A DNA stretch of 64,000 bases. Origin: Halosimplex rubrum (GTDB lineage Archaea > Halobacteriota > Halobacteria > Halobacteriales > Haloarculaceae). Below the pieces are notes generated by a model. It saw only the letters and a list, made by a program, of their open reading frames with translations. It did no database searches and was not told the DNA's origin. A program made the position numbers and the translations under genes. This document shows positions 31,217-38,150 of the stretch, in pieces; positions within the stretch are counted from its first letter, which is position 1; each line of letters starts with the position of its first letter. Location of the stretch: the NCBI RefSeq assembly GCF_013415885.1, contig NZ_CP058910.1:3534001-3598000 (forward strand), in the 5' to 3' direction.

Positions 31217-32607
31217 CGCTTCCCCAGCGCCCGCTCGAAGACCCGCTGGGCGCGCTCGTACCCCTCGTCCCGGTCGACGATCGGGTCGGGGTACTCGGCG
31301 GCGAGTCGCTCGCGTTCGTCGGCGGGCAGTGTCGGCCACTCGACGACCGTCCCGGCCGGCACGTCCCGCAGTTCCGGGACGTACCGCTTCACGAAGGTCG
31401 CTCCCTCGTCGTACTTGTCCATCTGTGCCACCGGGTCGAAGATGCGCACGTCCACCGAGTCGGTGCCCGTCGAGGCGATCCACTGCCAGTTGCCGGCGTT
31501 CGAGGCGGGGTCGTGGTCGACCAGTTGCTCGGCGAAGTGTCGTCGGCCCCGCCGCCAGTCGACCAGCAGGTGCTTCGTGAGGAAGGAAGCGACGACCTGG
31601 CGCGGCCGATTGTGGATGTACCCCTCCTCGCGGAGCTGGCGCATCCCCGCGTCGACCAGCGGATACCCCGTCTCGCCTCGTTTCCAGGCGTCGAAGTCGT
31701 CGGGATCGGTCCGCCACTCGATCCCGTTGGGGAACGACTTGTAGTTCGTCGATGGCAGGTCGGGCTGGTAGTACAGCAGGTGATAATTTCGCTCCCGCCA
31801 GGTGAGTTCGTCGAGGTACTTCCAGGCGTTGTCTCGCGTGTCGCCGGACGCGGACTCGTGGCGCTTGCTCGCGTCGCGGTACACCTCGCGGATCCCGATC
31901 ATCCCGGCGGCGAGGTAGGGCGACATCCGCGAGACGGCGAGGGTCGGGTCGGCGACCGCCGCCGGGAGGTCGTCGCGGGTGTCGCGATAGCTGTCGATCC
32001 CCCCGTCGAGAAAGCCGTCGAACCGGTCGCGGCCGGCATCGTAGCCGGCCGCCGGGAGGTCGATGTCGACGACGGGGTCGTCCGGGATCGGTCCGGGGTC
32101 GACCCCGTCGAGGGCCGCGAGGTCGTCGGCGTCGAGTGCGGGCGCCGGCGGCTCCTTCGGGACTTCCTCCCAGGCGTCGCGGAACCGACCGTGGTTCGGG
32201 TACCGCTCGTCGAGACGGGCGGGGTCGACGAGCACGAGGTCAGTCTCGCTTGCCGTCTCGACACCGGCGTCGGCACAGGCAGCCTCGACGCGGTCCTCCC
32301 GCTCGCGCCGTTCCGGCCGGTAGTGGTCGTTGTAGACGACGGCGTCGGCGCCGACAGCGTCCGCCAGGGCCGGCAGCACCTCGCTCGGTCGCCCCTCGCG
32401 GACGATCAGGTCGCTCCCGCGCTCGCGATAGCCCTCGCGCAGCCGACGGACCCCGCGCAGGAAAAACGCCCGCTGTCGGTCCCCCACCCGGTCGAGCAGG
32501 TCGGGGTCGTGGACGAAGACGGGGACGACCGGACCGTCGGTGGCGGCGGTCGCCAGGCCCCGGTTGTCGCGAAGGCGCAGATCCCGCCGGTGCCACAACA
32601 GGCGCAT
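31213..32607 (-). CDS. phr: Deoxyribodipyrimidine photolyase
   Basis: The 464-residue light-driven repair enzyme splits UV-induced pyrimidine dimers. The N-terminal antenna domain starts MRLLWHRRDLRLRDNRGLATA. The C-terminal FAD domain has ELTWRERNYHLLYY, RQVVASFLTKHLLVDWRRG and the WQWIASTGTDSVDVRIFDP motif, a hallmark of photolyases. Residues contacting FAD and the Trp relay seem intact, so it is a CPD photolyase rather than a degenerate cryptochrome; the exact class cannot be settled by eye. It is followed by an overlapping gene of unknown function. Confidence 0.94.
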   Translation of the reverse strand: MRLLWHRRDLRLRDNRGLATAATDGPVVPVFVHDPDLLDRVGDRQRAFFLRGVRRLREGYRERGSDLIVREGRPSEVLPALADAVGADAVVYNDHYRPERREREDRVEAACADAGVETASETDLVLVDPARLDERYPNHGRFRDAWEEVPKEPPAPALDADDLAALDGVDPGPIPDDPVVDIDLPAAGYDAGRDRFDGFLDGGIDSYRDTRDDLPAAVADPTLAVSRMSPYLAAGMIGIREVYRDASKRHESASGDTRDNAWKYLDELTWRERNYHLLYYQPDLPSTNYKSFPNGIEWRTDPDDFDAWKRGETGYPLVDAGMRQLREEGYIHNRPRQVVASFLTKHLLVDWRRGRRHFAEQLVDHDPASNAGNWQWIASTGTDSVDVRIFDPVAQMDKYDEGATFVKRYVPELRDVPAGTVVEWPTLPADERERLAAEYPDPIVDRDEGYERAQRVFERALGKR

Positions 32608-32720
32608 AGCACCCGTTCAGGACGACGGCGGCTTAGTGGCTTCGACGGGAGCGCCGCGGGCGGGATCGGTCGAGTCCCGAGCGGGCAAAGCATTTGTCCG
32701 GTCGACGGAACGATCGGGGT

Positions 32721-33224
32721 GTGATCCGCGCGCTCGGGAGACGCGGTGCGCTCGCGGTGGCGCTCGTGGTCGTTGCGTCCGTCCTGCTCGGGTTCTGGCC
32801 GACGACCGTCCAGCCGGTCGACGACACCCTGAAGATCGACCACGCGCCCGACGACTTCGGCCCCGCCCACTACTACCCCGAGAACGACAGCGTCAGCTTC
32901 TGGACGAGCGCGAGCGGGAGCGAGCGCGCAGTCGAGCCGTTCGAAGAGTACGCCTGCCGGTACGGCGAGGACGCGGCGCTGGACCGACTGCGGGACCTCC
33001 TCGACAGCCGCTTCCGGACGGGCGACAGCGGCGTCCGGTGGGACACCTGGTCCGACCGGGTCGTCGTCCGCGACGCCCCGCTCCAGGGACCGACCCGGCG
33101 GGCGCTCCGACACAGCCTGCCCGGGCGTGTGAACGTCTCGGTCGAGATGTTCGACCGGACGGCTCACTGTTCGTTCCCCGTCGAGATCAGACGGCCGACG
33201 GGCGATCAACCACAGCCGGGCTAG
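32721..33224 (+). CDS. Secreted or membrane-anchored protein, unknown
   Basis: The 167-residue protein starts at a GTG (32721). Residues about 4-24 (ALGRRGALAVALVVVASVLLG) form one hydrophobic helix, a signal anchor. The rest (VDDTLKIDHAPDDFGPAHYY onward) would lie outside the cell. It has two Cys (YACRYG and AHCSF) that could form a disulfide. A TTG at 32694 could add nine residues. I do not recognise the family. Confidence 0.7.
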   Translation: MIRALGRRGALAVALVVVASVLLGFWPTTVQPVDDTLKIDHAPDDFGPAHYYPENDSVSFWTSASGSERAVEPFEEYACRYGEDAALDRLRDLLDSRFRTGDSGVRWDTWSDRVVVRDAPLQGPTRRALRHSLPGRVNVSVEMFDRTAHCSFPVEIRRPTGDQPQPG

Positions 33225-33236
33225 CGACCTGCCGGA

Positions 33237-33280
33237 CTACTCGTAGACGTGGACGCTCCCGGTCGCGTTGGCCTCGATGT
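33237..33280. repeat. 44-bp direct repeat, left copy (fragment of the dehydratase 3' end)
   Basis: These 44 bases are identical to 33972-34015, the last codons and stop of the enolase-superfamily gene. Similarity fades just after, with scattered matches to about 33308. The copy starts exactly at the stop codon. With the right copy it brackets the toxin-antitoxin pair at 33365-33927. Confidence 0.9.
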
Positions 33281-33364
33281 CGTCCCGGTCGTCGATACCG
33301 GGAGCGGGGTCGCGAACTGTTCGGTGGAGTAACTGTTTTGTCCCTGTGTCGAACACTCTAAGAC

Positions 33365-33532
33365 ATGGGTAGCTCTATCAATTCGTCCTCTCCGTCTGGT
33401 CCTGCTGAGGAGGGGACATCGGATGAATCAGACGGGGAGGGATCGGAACTCGGTGATCTGCTGGCGGGGCGTCTGTCGGATATCGACGTCGACTCGGTCG
33501 CAGCGGTCCGCGATGAACGAGAGCGGCGATGA
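33365..33532 (+). CDS. Putative antitoxin of a PIN-domain pair (55 aa)
   Basis: The 55-residue acidic protein is Ser/Gly/Glu-rich in its first half and ends DVDSVAAVRDERERR. Its stop overlaps the start of the PIN toxin (ATGA). The family is not recognised; position, size and overlap identify it as the antitoxin. A weak TATA-like AACTGTTTTG lies about 30 bases upstream. Confidence 0.7.
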   Translation: MGSSINSSSPSGPAEEGTSDESDGEGSELGDLLAGRLSDIDVDSVAAVRDERERR

Positions 33533-33927
33533 AGGTGTTCGTCGACTCGAACGTCTTCGTCGCCAGTGTAACGGACGAACCGCCTCGTGGCGATGTCGCG
33601 ACAGCGCTGCTCAATCGTGACTTCGAGTTCTGTACGTCGATTCTGAACCTGATGGAGATCAGGTCGGTACTGACGAAGAAGAAACGAACGGAGCAGTCGG
33701 AAGTCGAAGACGTGCTGGAGGACATTTACGGAACGATAGACATCTACGCACCCGAGATCAGCGACCAGATCAGCGCGTACAGTATCCAGCGCGACTCGCT
33801 TCTCTATACGATGGACTGTGTATTACTCGCACTCGCCGACGATATCGAGGCGACGCTCGTCACGTTCGACGGCGAACTACTCGACAACGGCGCGGTCAGT
33901 CCTGACGAGTTACTCGAACAGGCCTGA
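33529..33927 (+). CDS. PIN-domain toxin (VapC-like)
   Basis: The 132-residue protein begins MKVFVDSNVFVASVTDEPPR with D6 as first metal ligand. LNLMEIRSVL supplies the conserved Glu and MDCVLLALADD the next Asp; LVTFDGELL provides the last. It is AT-richer than its neighbours, and codon use (for example CGT, TCT, ATT) differs from the GC-rich genes around, suggesting transfer. It sits between two copies of a 44-bp repeat. Confidence 0.87.
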   Translation: MKVFVDSNVFVASVTDEPPRGDVATALLNRDFEFCTSILNLMEIRSVLTKKKRTEQSEVEDVLEDIYGTIDIYAPEISDQISAYSIQRDSLLYTMDCVLLALADDIEATLVTFDGELLDNGAVSPDELLEQA

Positions 33928-33971
33928 TTCGCGGTATAGACATCCGGAAGCCCTGAAAACTACTGTCTCTG

Positions 33972-34015
33972 CTACTCGTAGACGTGGACGCTCCCGGTCG
34001 CGTTGGCCTCGATGT
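33972..34015. repeat. 44-bp direct repeat, right copy
   Basis: This is the 3' end of the enolase-superfamily gene, from the stop codon inward (about 14 codons). It is identical to 33237-33280. Confidence 0.9.
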
Positions 34016-35147
34016 AGTCCCAGTCGTAGTCGACGCCGAGACCGGGGCCGTCGGGGACGGGGACGGTCCCCTCGTCGTCGACGGTGTCGAGCTGGTCCTC
34101 GTAGTCGCCGGTGTACACCGGCGGGGTGGTGTTGGGCGCGTCGGGGTGGACCAGCGCCATCTCGTAGTAGTTGCTGTTGCGGACGGCGGCCATGCAGTGT
34201 CGCTGGGCGGGCCCGGGCGCGTGGAACTCCACGTCGAGGCCGTGGCCCTCTGCGACGCGGGCGCGTTTGATGGCGCCGGTGATCCCGCCGTCGTACTCGG
34301 GGTCTGCGCGGACGAAGTCGGTCGATTCGGCGTCGATGAAGTCCGTGAACGGCTCCAGCCCGCGGACGTGTTCGGTCTGGAGGATCGGCGTGTCGAGCTG
34401 CTGGCGGAGCTTGCGGTGGGCGTGCTGGGAGACGCCCCCGTCGCGGTAGGGGTCCTCGTACCAGAAGAACTCCTGCTCGTCGAGGGCGCGGCCGAGCTTC
34501 AGCGCGTCGGCCAGCGTCTCCAGTTCGCAAGCGGGGTCGTGCATCAGGTCCATCTCGTCGCCGACGCGGTCGCCGACGGCATGGACGGCGTCGAGTTCCC
34601 GCTCCAGGTCCCGCGAGCCGTCGCTGCCGCCCCAGCCGTGGATCTTGAAGCCGGGGTAGCCCAGGTCGAGACAGTGCTCGGCGAAGTCGGCGAAGTCCTC
34701 GGGGGTTTCGAGGCCGCCGTTCTCGTCACCGTGGTACGTCGAGGCGTATGCGGGGAGCCGCTCGCGGTAGGTCCCGAGCAGTTCGTGGATCGGCGCGTCG
34801 TGGTACTTGCCGGCGAAGTCCCACAGCGCGATGTCGACGGGGCCGATGCCCATGCGGTCGTACTTGCGCAGGGCGCGTTTGATCTCCGACCAGTGTTTCT
34901 CCCGTTCCAGGGGGTTCTTGCCGACGAGGTAGTCGGCGAAGGTGTTGATCTGGGCGGCGCCCGGGGAGTTGCCGCCGACGTACTCGCCGGTGATCCCCTC
35001 GTCGGTGTGGACGGTGACGGCGAACAGCTTGCGCTCGACGCTCTCGCCGGGCTCGTAGACGAGGTTGAACCCGTGCTGGTCGGTCCCCATCTCGGGGATC
35101 TCGTAGGCGAACTCGACGCTCTCTATCTTCGTGATCTCCGGGGCCAT
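33972..35147 (-). CDS. Enolase-superfamily sugar-acid dehydratase or racemase (mandelate racemase type)
   Basis: The 391-residue protein has an N-terminal capping domain (to about 125, with ITGEYVGGNSPG) and a TIM barrel. Barrel motifs are YPGFKIHGWGG with a Lys-x-His pattern, LMHDPACELE (first metal Asp), WYEDPYRDGG (Glu) and FVRADPEYDGGITG. EFHAPGPAQRH near the C-terminus holds a likely catalytic His. In haloarchaea, enzymes of this superfamily serve as xylonate or gluconate dehydratases; the exact substrate here is unknown. The last codons are duplicated at 33237. Confidence 0.9.
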   Translation of the reverse strand: MAPEITKIESVEFAYEIPEMGTDQHGFNLVYEPGESVERKLFAVTVHTDEGITGEYVGGNSPGAAQINTFADYLVGKNPLEREKHWSEIKRALRKYDRMGIGPVDIALWDFAGKYHDAPIHELLGTYRERLPAYASTYHGDENGGLETPEDFADFAEHCLDLGYPGFKIHGWGGSDGSRDLERELDAVHAVGDRVGDEMDLMHDPACELETLADALKLGRALDEQEFFWYEDPYRDGGVSQHAHRKLRQQLDTPILQTEHVRGLEPFTDFIDAESTDFVRADPEYDGGITGAIKRARVAEGHGLDVEFHAPGPAQRHCMAAVRNSNYYEMALVHPDAPNTTPPVYTGDYEDQLDTVDDEGTVPVPDGPGLGVDYDWDYIEANATGSVHVYE

Positions 35148-35163
35148 ACGCTCGCCTCGGCGG

Positions 35164-35183
35164 CCGCCCCAATGAAGGGGCGG
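35164..35183. promoter_or_regulatory. Hairpin CCGCCCC-AATGAA-GGGGCGG upstream of the dehydratase
   Basis: A perfect 7-bp inverted repeat lies 17-36 bases before the start codon at 35147, where the TATA box would be expected. It may be an operator or a terminator-like hairpin. Confidence 0.35.
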
Positions 35184-35290
35184 GATGCGGCGGGACGCAC
35201 CGGGAGTCGGCGGCCGGGCGACCGCGGGTCGGCCCAGGGGCCGCAGTCGCCGGGGAAACTCCTTTCCGGTCGGTCGTCGAATCGTCGCCC

Positions 35291-35602
35291 ATGGCGAAGT
35301 TCACTCTTCTGGAAGTCCACCTCGACGGCGCCGAGTTCACCGCGAACGCACCGTACAGCAGCGAGTCCGACGAGGACACCGACGGGCTCGGCGGCCTCCC
35401 GTTCGGCGAGGACGAGAGCGACCAAGCGACCGAGACGACCGACGACGGCGGGGCCAACCCTTTCGCTATCGTCCTCACCTTCGCGGGAATGATCCTCGGC
35501 GTCGTCGCGCTCCGCCGGATCCTCGGCGGGTCGGGCGAGCCGGTCCTCGACGAGCCGGCGACCGAGGAGGCCGACAGCGGCGGGCTGCGAGCGCGGTTCT
35601 GA
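35291..35602 (+). CDS. Small tail-anchored membrane protein
   Basis: The 103-residue protein starts MAKFTLLEVHLDGAEFTANAPY, a beta-rich patch. A long acidic linker (SSESDEDTDGLGGLPFGEDE) follows. One membrane helix (PFAIVLTFAGMILGVVALR, about 61-79) and a short acidic tail end the protein. The layout is common among small haloarchaeal conserved proteins. No function is recognised. Confidence 0.78.
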   Translation: MAKFTLLEVHLDGAEFTANAPYSSESDEDTDGLGGLPFGEDESDQATETTDDGGANPFAIVLTFAGMILGVVALRRILGGSGEPVLDEPATEEADSGGLRARF

Positions 35603-35653
35603 CCGCACCGGGGCGGGGAGAAGGCCTATCCCGTCGGCTGCCGTGGGTCAGGT

Positions 35654-36604
35654 ATGGGAATCTACGAGAGCGTCCGGGCGGTCACGACGGCCTCCGGTGA
35701 CGGCCCCGTCGACTGGGGCGCCGTCGCCGACGCCGCGAAGGCCTCGACCGACCCCGGGTCGATCGCGCTCACGCCCGAGGAGGAGGCCGCCTACGCCGCG
35801 GACGTGCGCGACGCTCGCGACCGCGTGCGGTCGGTCGGCGACGTGGCGTTCGACCTGCCGGAGGTCGTCGAGATCCAGACCCGCCACCACTGGATCGACG
35901 CCAACGTCGCCACCTTCGAGCGCGTCATGCGCCCGCTCGAGGAGCAGGTGACGATGTTCCCCGGCGCCAGCCGGGTCGTCAACACCGGGACGATGAGCGT
36001 CGCGCTCGCCTTCCTCGGCAACAACGTCCTCGGCCAGTACGACCCCCTCTTGCTCGCCGAGGGCGACGACCACGCGCTGTATTTCGTCCACCCGAACATC
36101 GAGAAAGTGGCCGACGCGCTGGAGGTCGACTTCGACCGCTTCCGCCGCTGGATCGCCTTCCACGAGGTCGCCCACGCCGCCGAGTTCGGCGCCGCTCCCT
36201 GGCTCTCCGACCACCTCGAATCGACGATGGAGGGCGCCGTCGCGGCGCTCGGCGAGGGGAGCCTCGACCGCGACGCCCTGCAGGACCTGGACACCACGAT
36301 GACCGCCGTCGAGGGCTACGCCGAACTCGTCATGGACCGGGCGTTCGACGACGAGTACGCCGACCTCCGCGAGAAGGTCGAGGCCCGGCGCCGCGGCCGC
36401 GGCCCCGTCTCACAGCTGATGCGGCGCCTGCTCGGCCTCGGTATGAAACGGCGCCAGTACGAGCGCGGCAAGGCCTTCTTCGACGCCGTCGCCGACGAGC
36501 GCGGCGTCGCCGGCGCCTCGGCGGTCTGGGAGTCACCCGAGACTCTCCCCGCCGACGCCGAACTCGACGACCCGACGCTGTGGCTCGCTCGCGTGGCCGA
36601 GTGA
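35654..36604 (+). CDS. DUF2342-type zincin (zinc metalloprotease-like)
   Basis: The 316-residue protein contains the zinc motif HEVAHAAEFG (H170, H174) with the catalytic Glu, inside IAFHEVAHAAEFGAAPWL. DLPEVVEIQTRHHWIDANVATFE and AYGYAELVMDRAF-type helices flank it; the Glu of VEGYAELVMDRAF is the candidate third ligand. The family is annotated in genomes as 'coenzyme F420 biosynthesis associated' from genomic context, which is weak evidence of function. There is no signal peptide, so it acts inside the cell. The start at 35654 gives MGIYESVRAV. Confidence 0.88.
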   Translation: MGIYESVRAVTTASGDGPVDWGAVADAAKASTDPGSIALTPEEEAAYAADVRDARDRVRSVGDVAFDLPEVVEIQTRHHWIDANVATFERVMRPLEEQVTMFPGASRVVNTGTMSVALAFLGNNVLGQYDPLLLAEGDDHALYFVHPNIEKVADALEVDFDRFRRWIAFHEVAHAAEFGAAPWLSDHLESTMEGAVAALGEGSLDRDALQDLDTTMTAVEGYAELVMDRAFDDEYADLREKVEARRRGRGPVSQLMRRLLGLGMKRRQYERGKAFFDAVADERGVAGASAVWESPETLPADAELDDPTLWLARVAE

Positions 36605-36641
36605 CCCCGCAGAACCGGTTTCCTCGCCGAGCGGCGAGCCG

Positions 36642-36998
36642 TCAGCGCCGGCCGTAGTCGCCGGAGCGCCGCGAGCCGTCTCCGTGTCCCGAGCCGTCTC
36701 CGTGTCCCGAGTCGTCCGGGTCAGTGTCGTCCGAACCGTCGCCGCCGTCGGTGAAGGGGTTCTCGCGGTCGATCCGCTCGCGCTGGCGGTCGGCCGGCGC
36801 CGGGCCGGTCGGGACGACGTACTTCGCGAGGGGGTAGCCGACGAGCAGTCCGAGGACGACCGCGCCGGCCGTCTGGACCGCCGTCGTCTCGATCTGCAGG
36901 GTAATCAACCCCGCCGAGAGGCCGACAAGCAGCGTCGTCCCGTAGACGACCCGGCGGTTGAACGCCGAGCGCTCCGCCGCGGAGACGGGGTCGACCAT
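36642..36998 (-). CDS. Two-helix membrane protein with acidic tail
   Basis: The 118-residue protein has helices at about 19-35 (VVYGTTLLVGLSAGLITLQ) and 43-60 (AGAVVLGLLVGYPLAKYVV), then a hydrophilic Asp/Gly/Ser/His-rich tail with the short repeat GHGDGS twice. It is the third gene of a reverse-strand operon. No function is recognised. Confidence 0.75.
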   Translation of the reverse strand: MVDPVSAAERSAFNRRVVYGTTLLVGLSAGLITLQIETTAVQTAGAVVLGLLVGYPLAKYVVPTGPAPADRQRERIDRENPFTDGGDGSDDTDPDDSGHGDGSGHGDGSRRSGDYGRR

Positions 36999-37035
36999 CA
37001 GCGCTCGCCCTCCGAACGCGGAGTCGTCCGGGCCA

Positions 37036-37473
37036 TCAGAGATCCCTCGCGGTACTGACGTGCATCGCGACGAACTGCCAGCGGTCGCCGCGTCCGTCCG
37101 TCGCCGTCCCGTCGCCGTCGCGCCCGTCCTCGACCGGCGACTCGGGCTCCTCGCACAGTTCGAGCGTGCCGGTCCAGCGGGTGTCGAACTCGTAGCGGAT
37201 GCGCCGCTCGGTGTTGGTCCACGACAGCGAGACGCGGTCGCCGAACCAGGCGTGGCGGTCGCGTTCGGTGACCCGCAGGTCGCGGCTCCCGACGCTCCAG
37301 TCGGTCGTCCGCTCGGTCTGGTCCGCCAATCCGTCGGCGACCGTCTCGCCGCCGACGAGCCGCTCGGAGATGCCGACCTTGACCGCGCCGTCGACCGGGG
37401 CGAAGAAGGGGGCCAGCGGCTCCCCGCCGCGGAGCGCATCGTAGTAAGCCCGGACCCGGTCGGCGGCGCCCAT
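37036..37473 (-). CDS. NTF2/SnoaL-like domain protein
   Basis: The 145-residue protein starts at the ATG overlapping the upstream gene's stop (TGATG). MGAADRVRAYYDALRGGEPLAPFFAPVDG is the usual start of a cone-shaped NTF2-like fold; later strands are DRVSLSWTNTERRIRYEFDTRW and RWQFVAMHVSTA. Members are ligand-binding or small hydrolases; no active-site residues can be named with confidence. It lies between two haloarchaeal conserved genes. Confidence 0.78.
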   Translation of the reverse strand: MGAADRVRAYYDALRGGEPLAPFFAPVDGAVKVGISERLVGGETVADGLADQTERTTDWSVGSRDLRVTERDRHAWFGDRVSLSWTNTERRIRYEFDTRWTGTLELCEEPESPVEDGRDGDGTATDGRGDRWQFVAMHVSTARDL

Positions 37474-38024
37474 CACTGGAACCCTCTGTCGACGTTCTCG
37501 TCGATCAGGTCGTCCAGCTCGGAGTCGAGCAGCTGTTCGGCCTCCTCGAAAGTGTCCGCCAGATCCTCGACCCGGTCGGGGCGGCCGTACTGGTCGTACT
37601 CCATCGGCCCGTAGGCCGGCGAGTCGAGCGTGTCCATCACGTCCTCGAACAGCGCGTCGGGCGTCGTCGGCGCGTCGGCGTGGGCCTGCACGACCTCTTC
37701 CAGTTCGGTCGCAGCGTCCTCGGCCGCCGACTCGTCCTGCATCGGCTGCTGGACGCCGAACATCCCGCCGTCGCCCGGCTCTTCGGGGAACAGCGGGTCG
37801 AGGTCGTCGTCGATCTTGCGTGCGACCTCGGCGCCGACCCCCTGGACCTCGTAGGGGTTTCTCGCGTAGGTCTTGAGGTGGAACACCCCGACCGACGGGT
37901 GTCCGAAGTACAGGTCCTCCCCGATGCCGCTCGCGCGGTCGCCGCCGGCCGCGCGCCAGCCGCCGGGGTCGGCGTCGCTCTCCACGACGTCCTCCAGGAT
38001 GTCCTGCCAGTCGCGCACGCGCAT
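37473..38024 (-). CDS. Conserved haloarchaeal acidic protein, unknown function
   Basis: The 183-residue protein begins MRVRDWQDILEDVVESDADPGG. The middle has FGHPSVGVFHLKTYARNPYEVQGVGAEVARK, a well-conserved looking patch (LKTYARNPYEVQGVG is the key part). The C-terminal half is Asp/Glu-rich helical sequence. Its stop overlaps the next start codon, making it the first gene of a three-gene operon. It is divergent from the DUF4129 gene at 38151. Confidence 0.78.
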   Translation of the reverse strand: MRVRDWQDILEDVVESDADPGGWRAAGGDRASGIGEDLYFGHPSVGVFHLKTYARNPYEVQGVGAEVARKIDDDLDPLFPEEPGDGGMFGVQQPMQDESAAEDAATELEEVVQAHADAPTTPDALFEDVMDTLDSPAYGPMEYDQYGRPDRVEDLADTFEEAEQLLDSELDDLIDENVDRGFQ

Positions 38025-38150
38025 GTCGGTCGCGGGTAGGCGCCCCCCGTGAATGAAGGCATCGGTCGCGACCGTCGTTCCGCTCGGCGACCCTCCGACC
38101 CCGCGGTGACTCCGACGACCGGACGATTCATAATCGGGGGAACCTGACAG

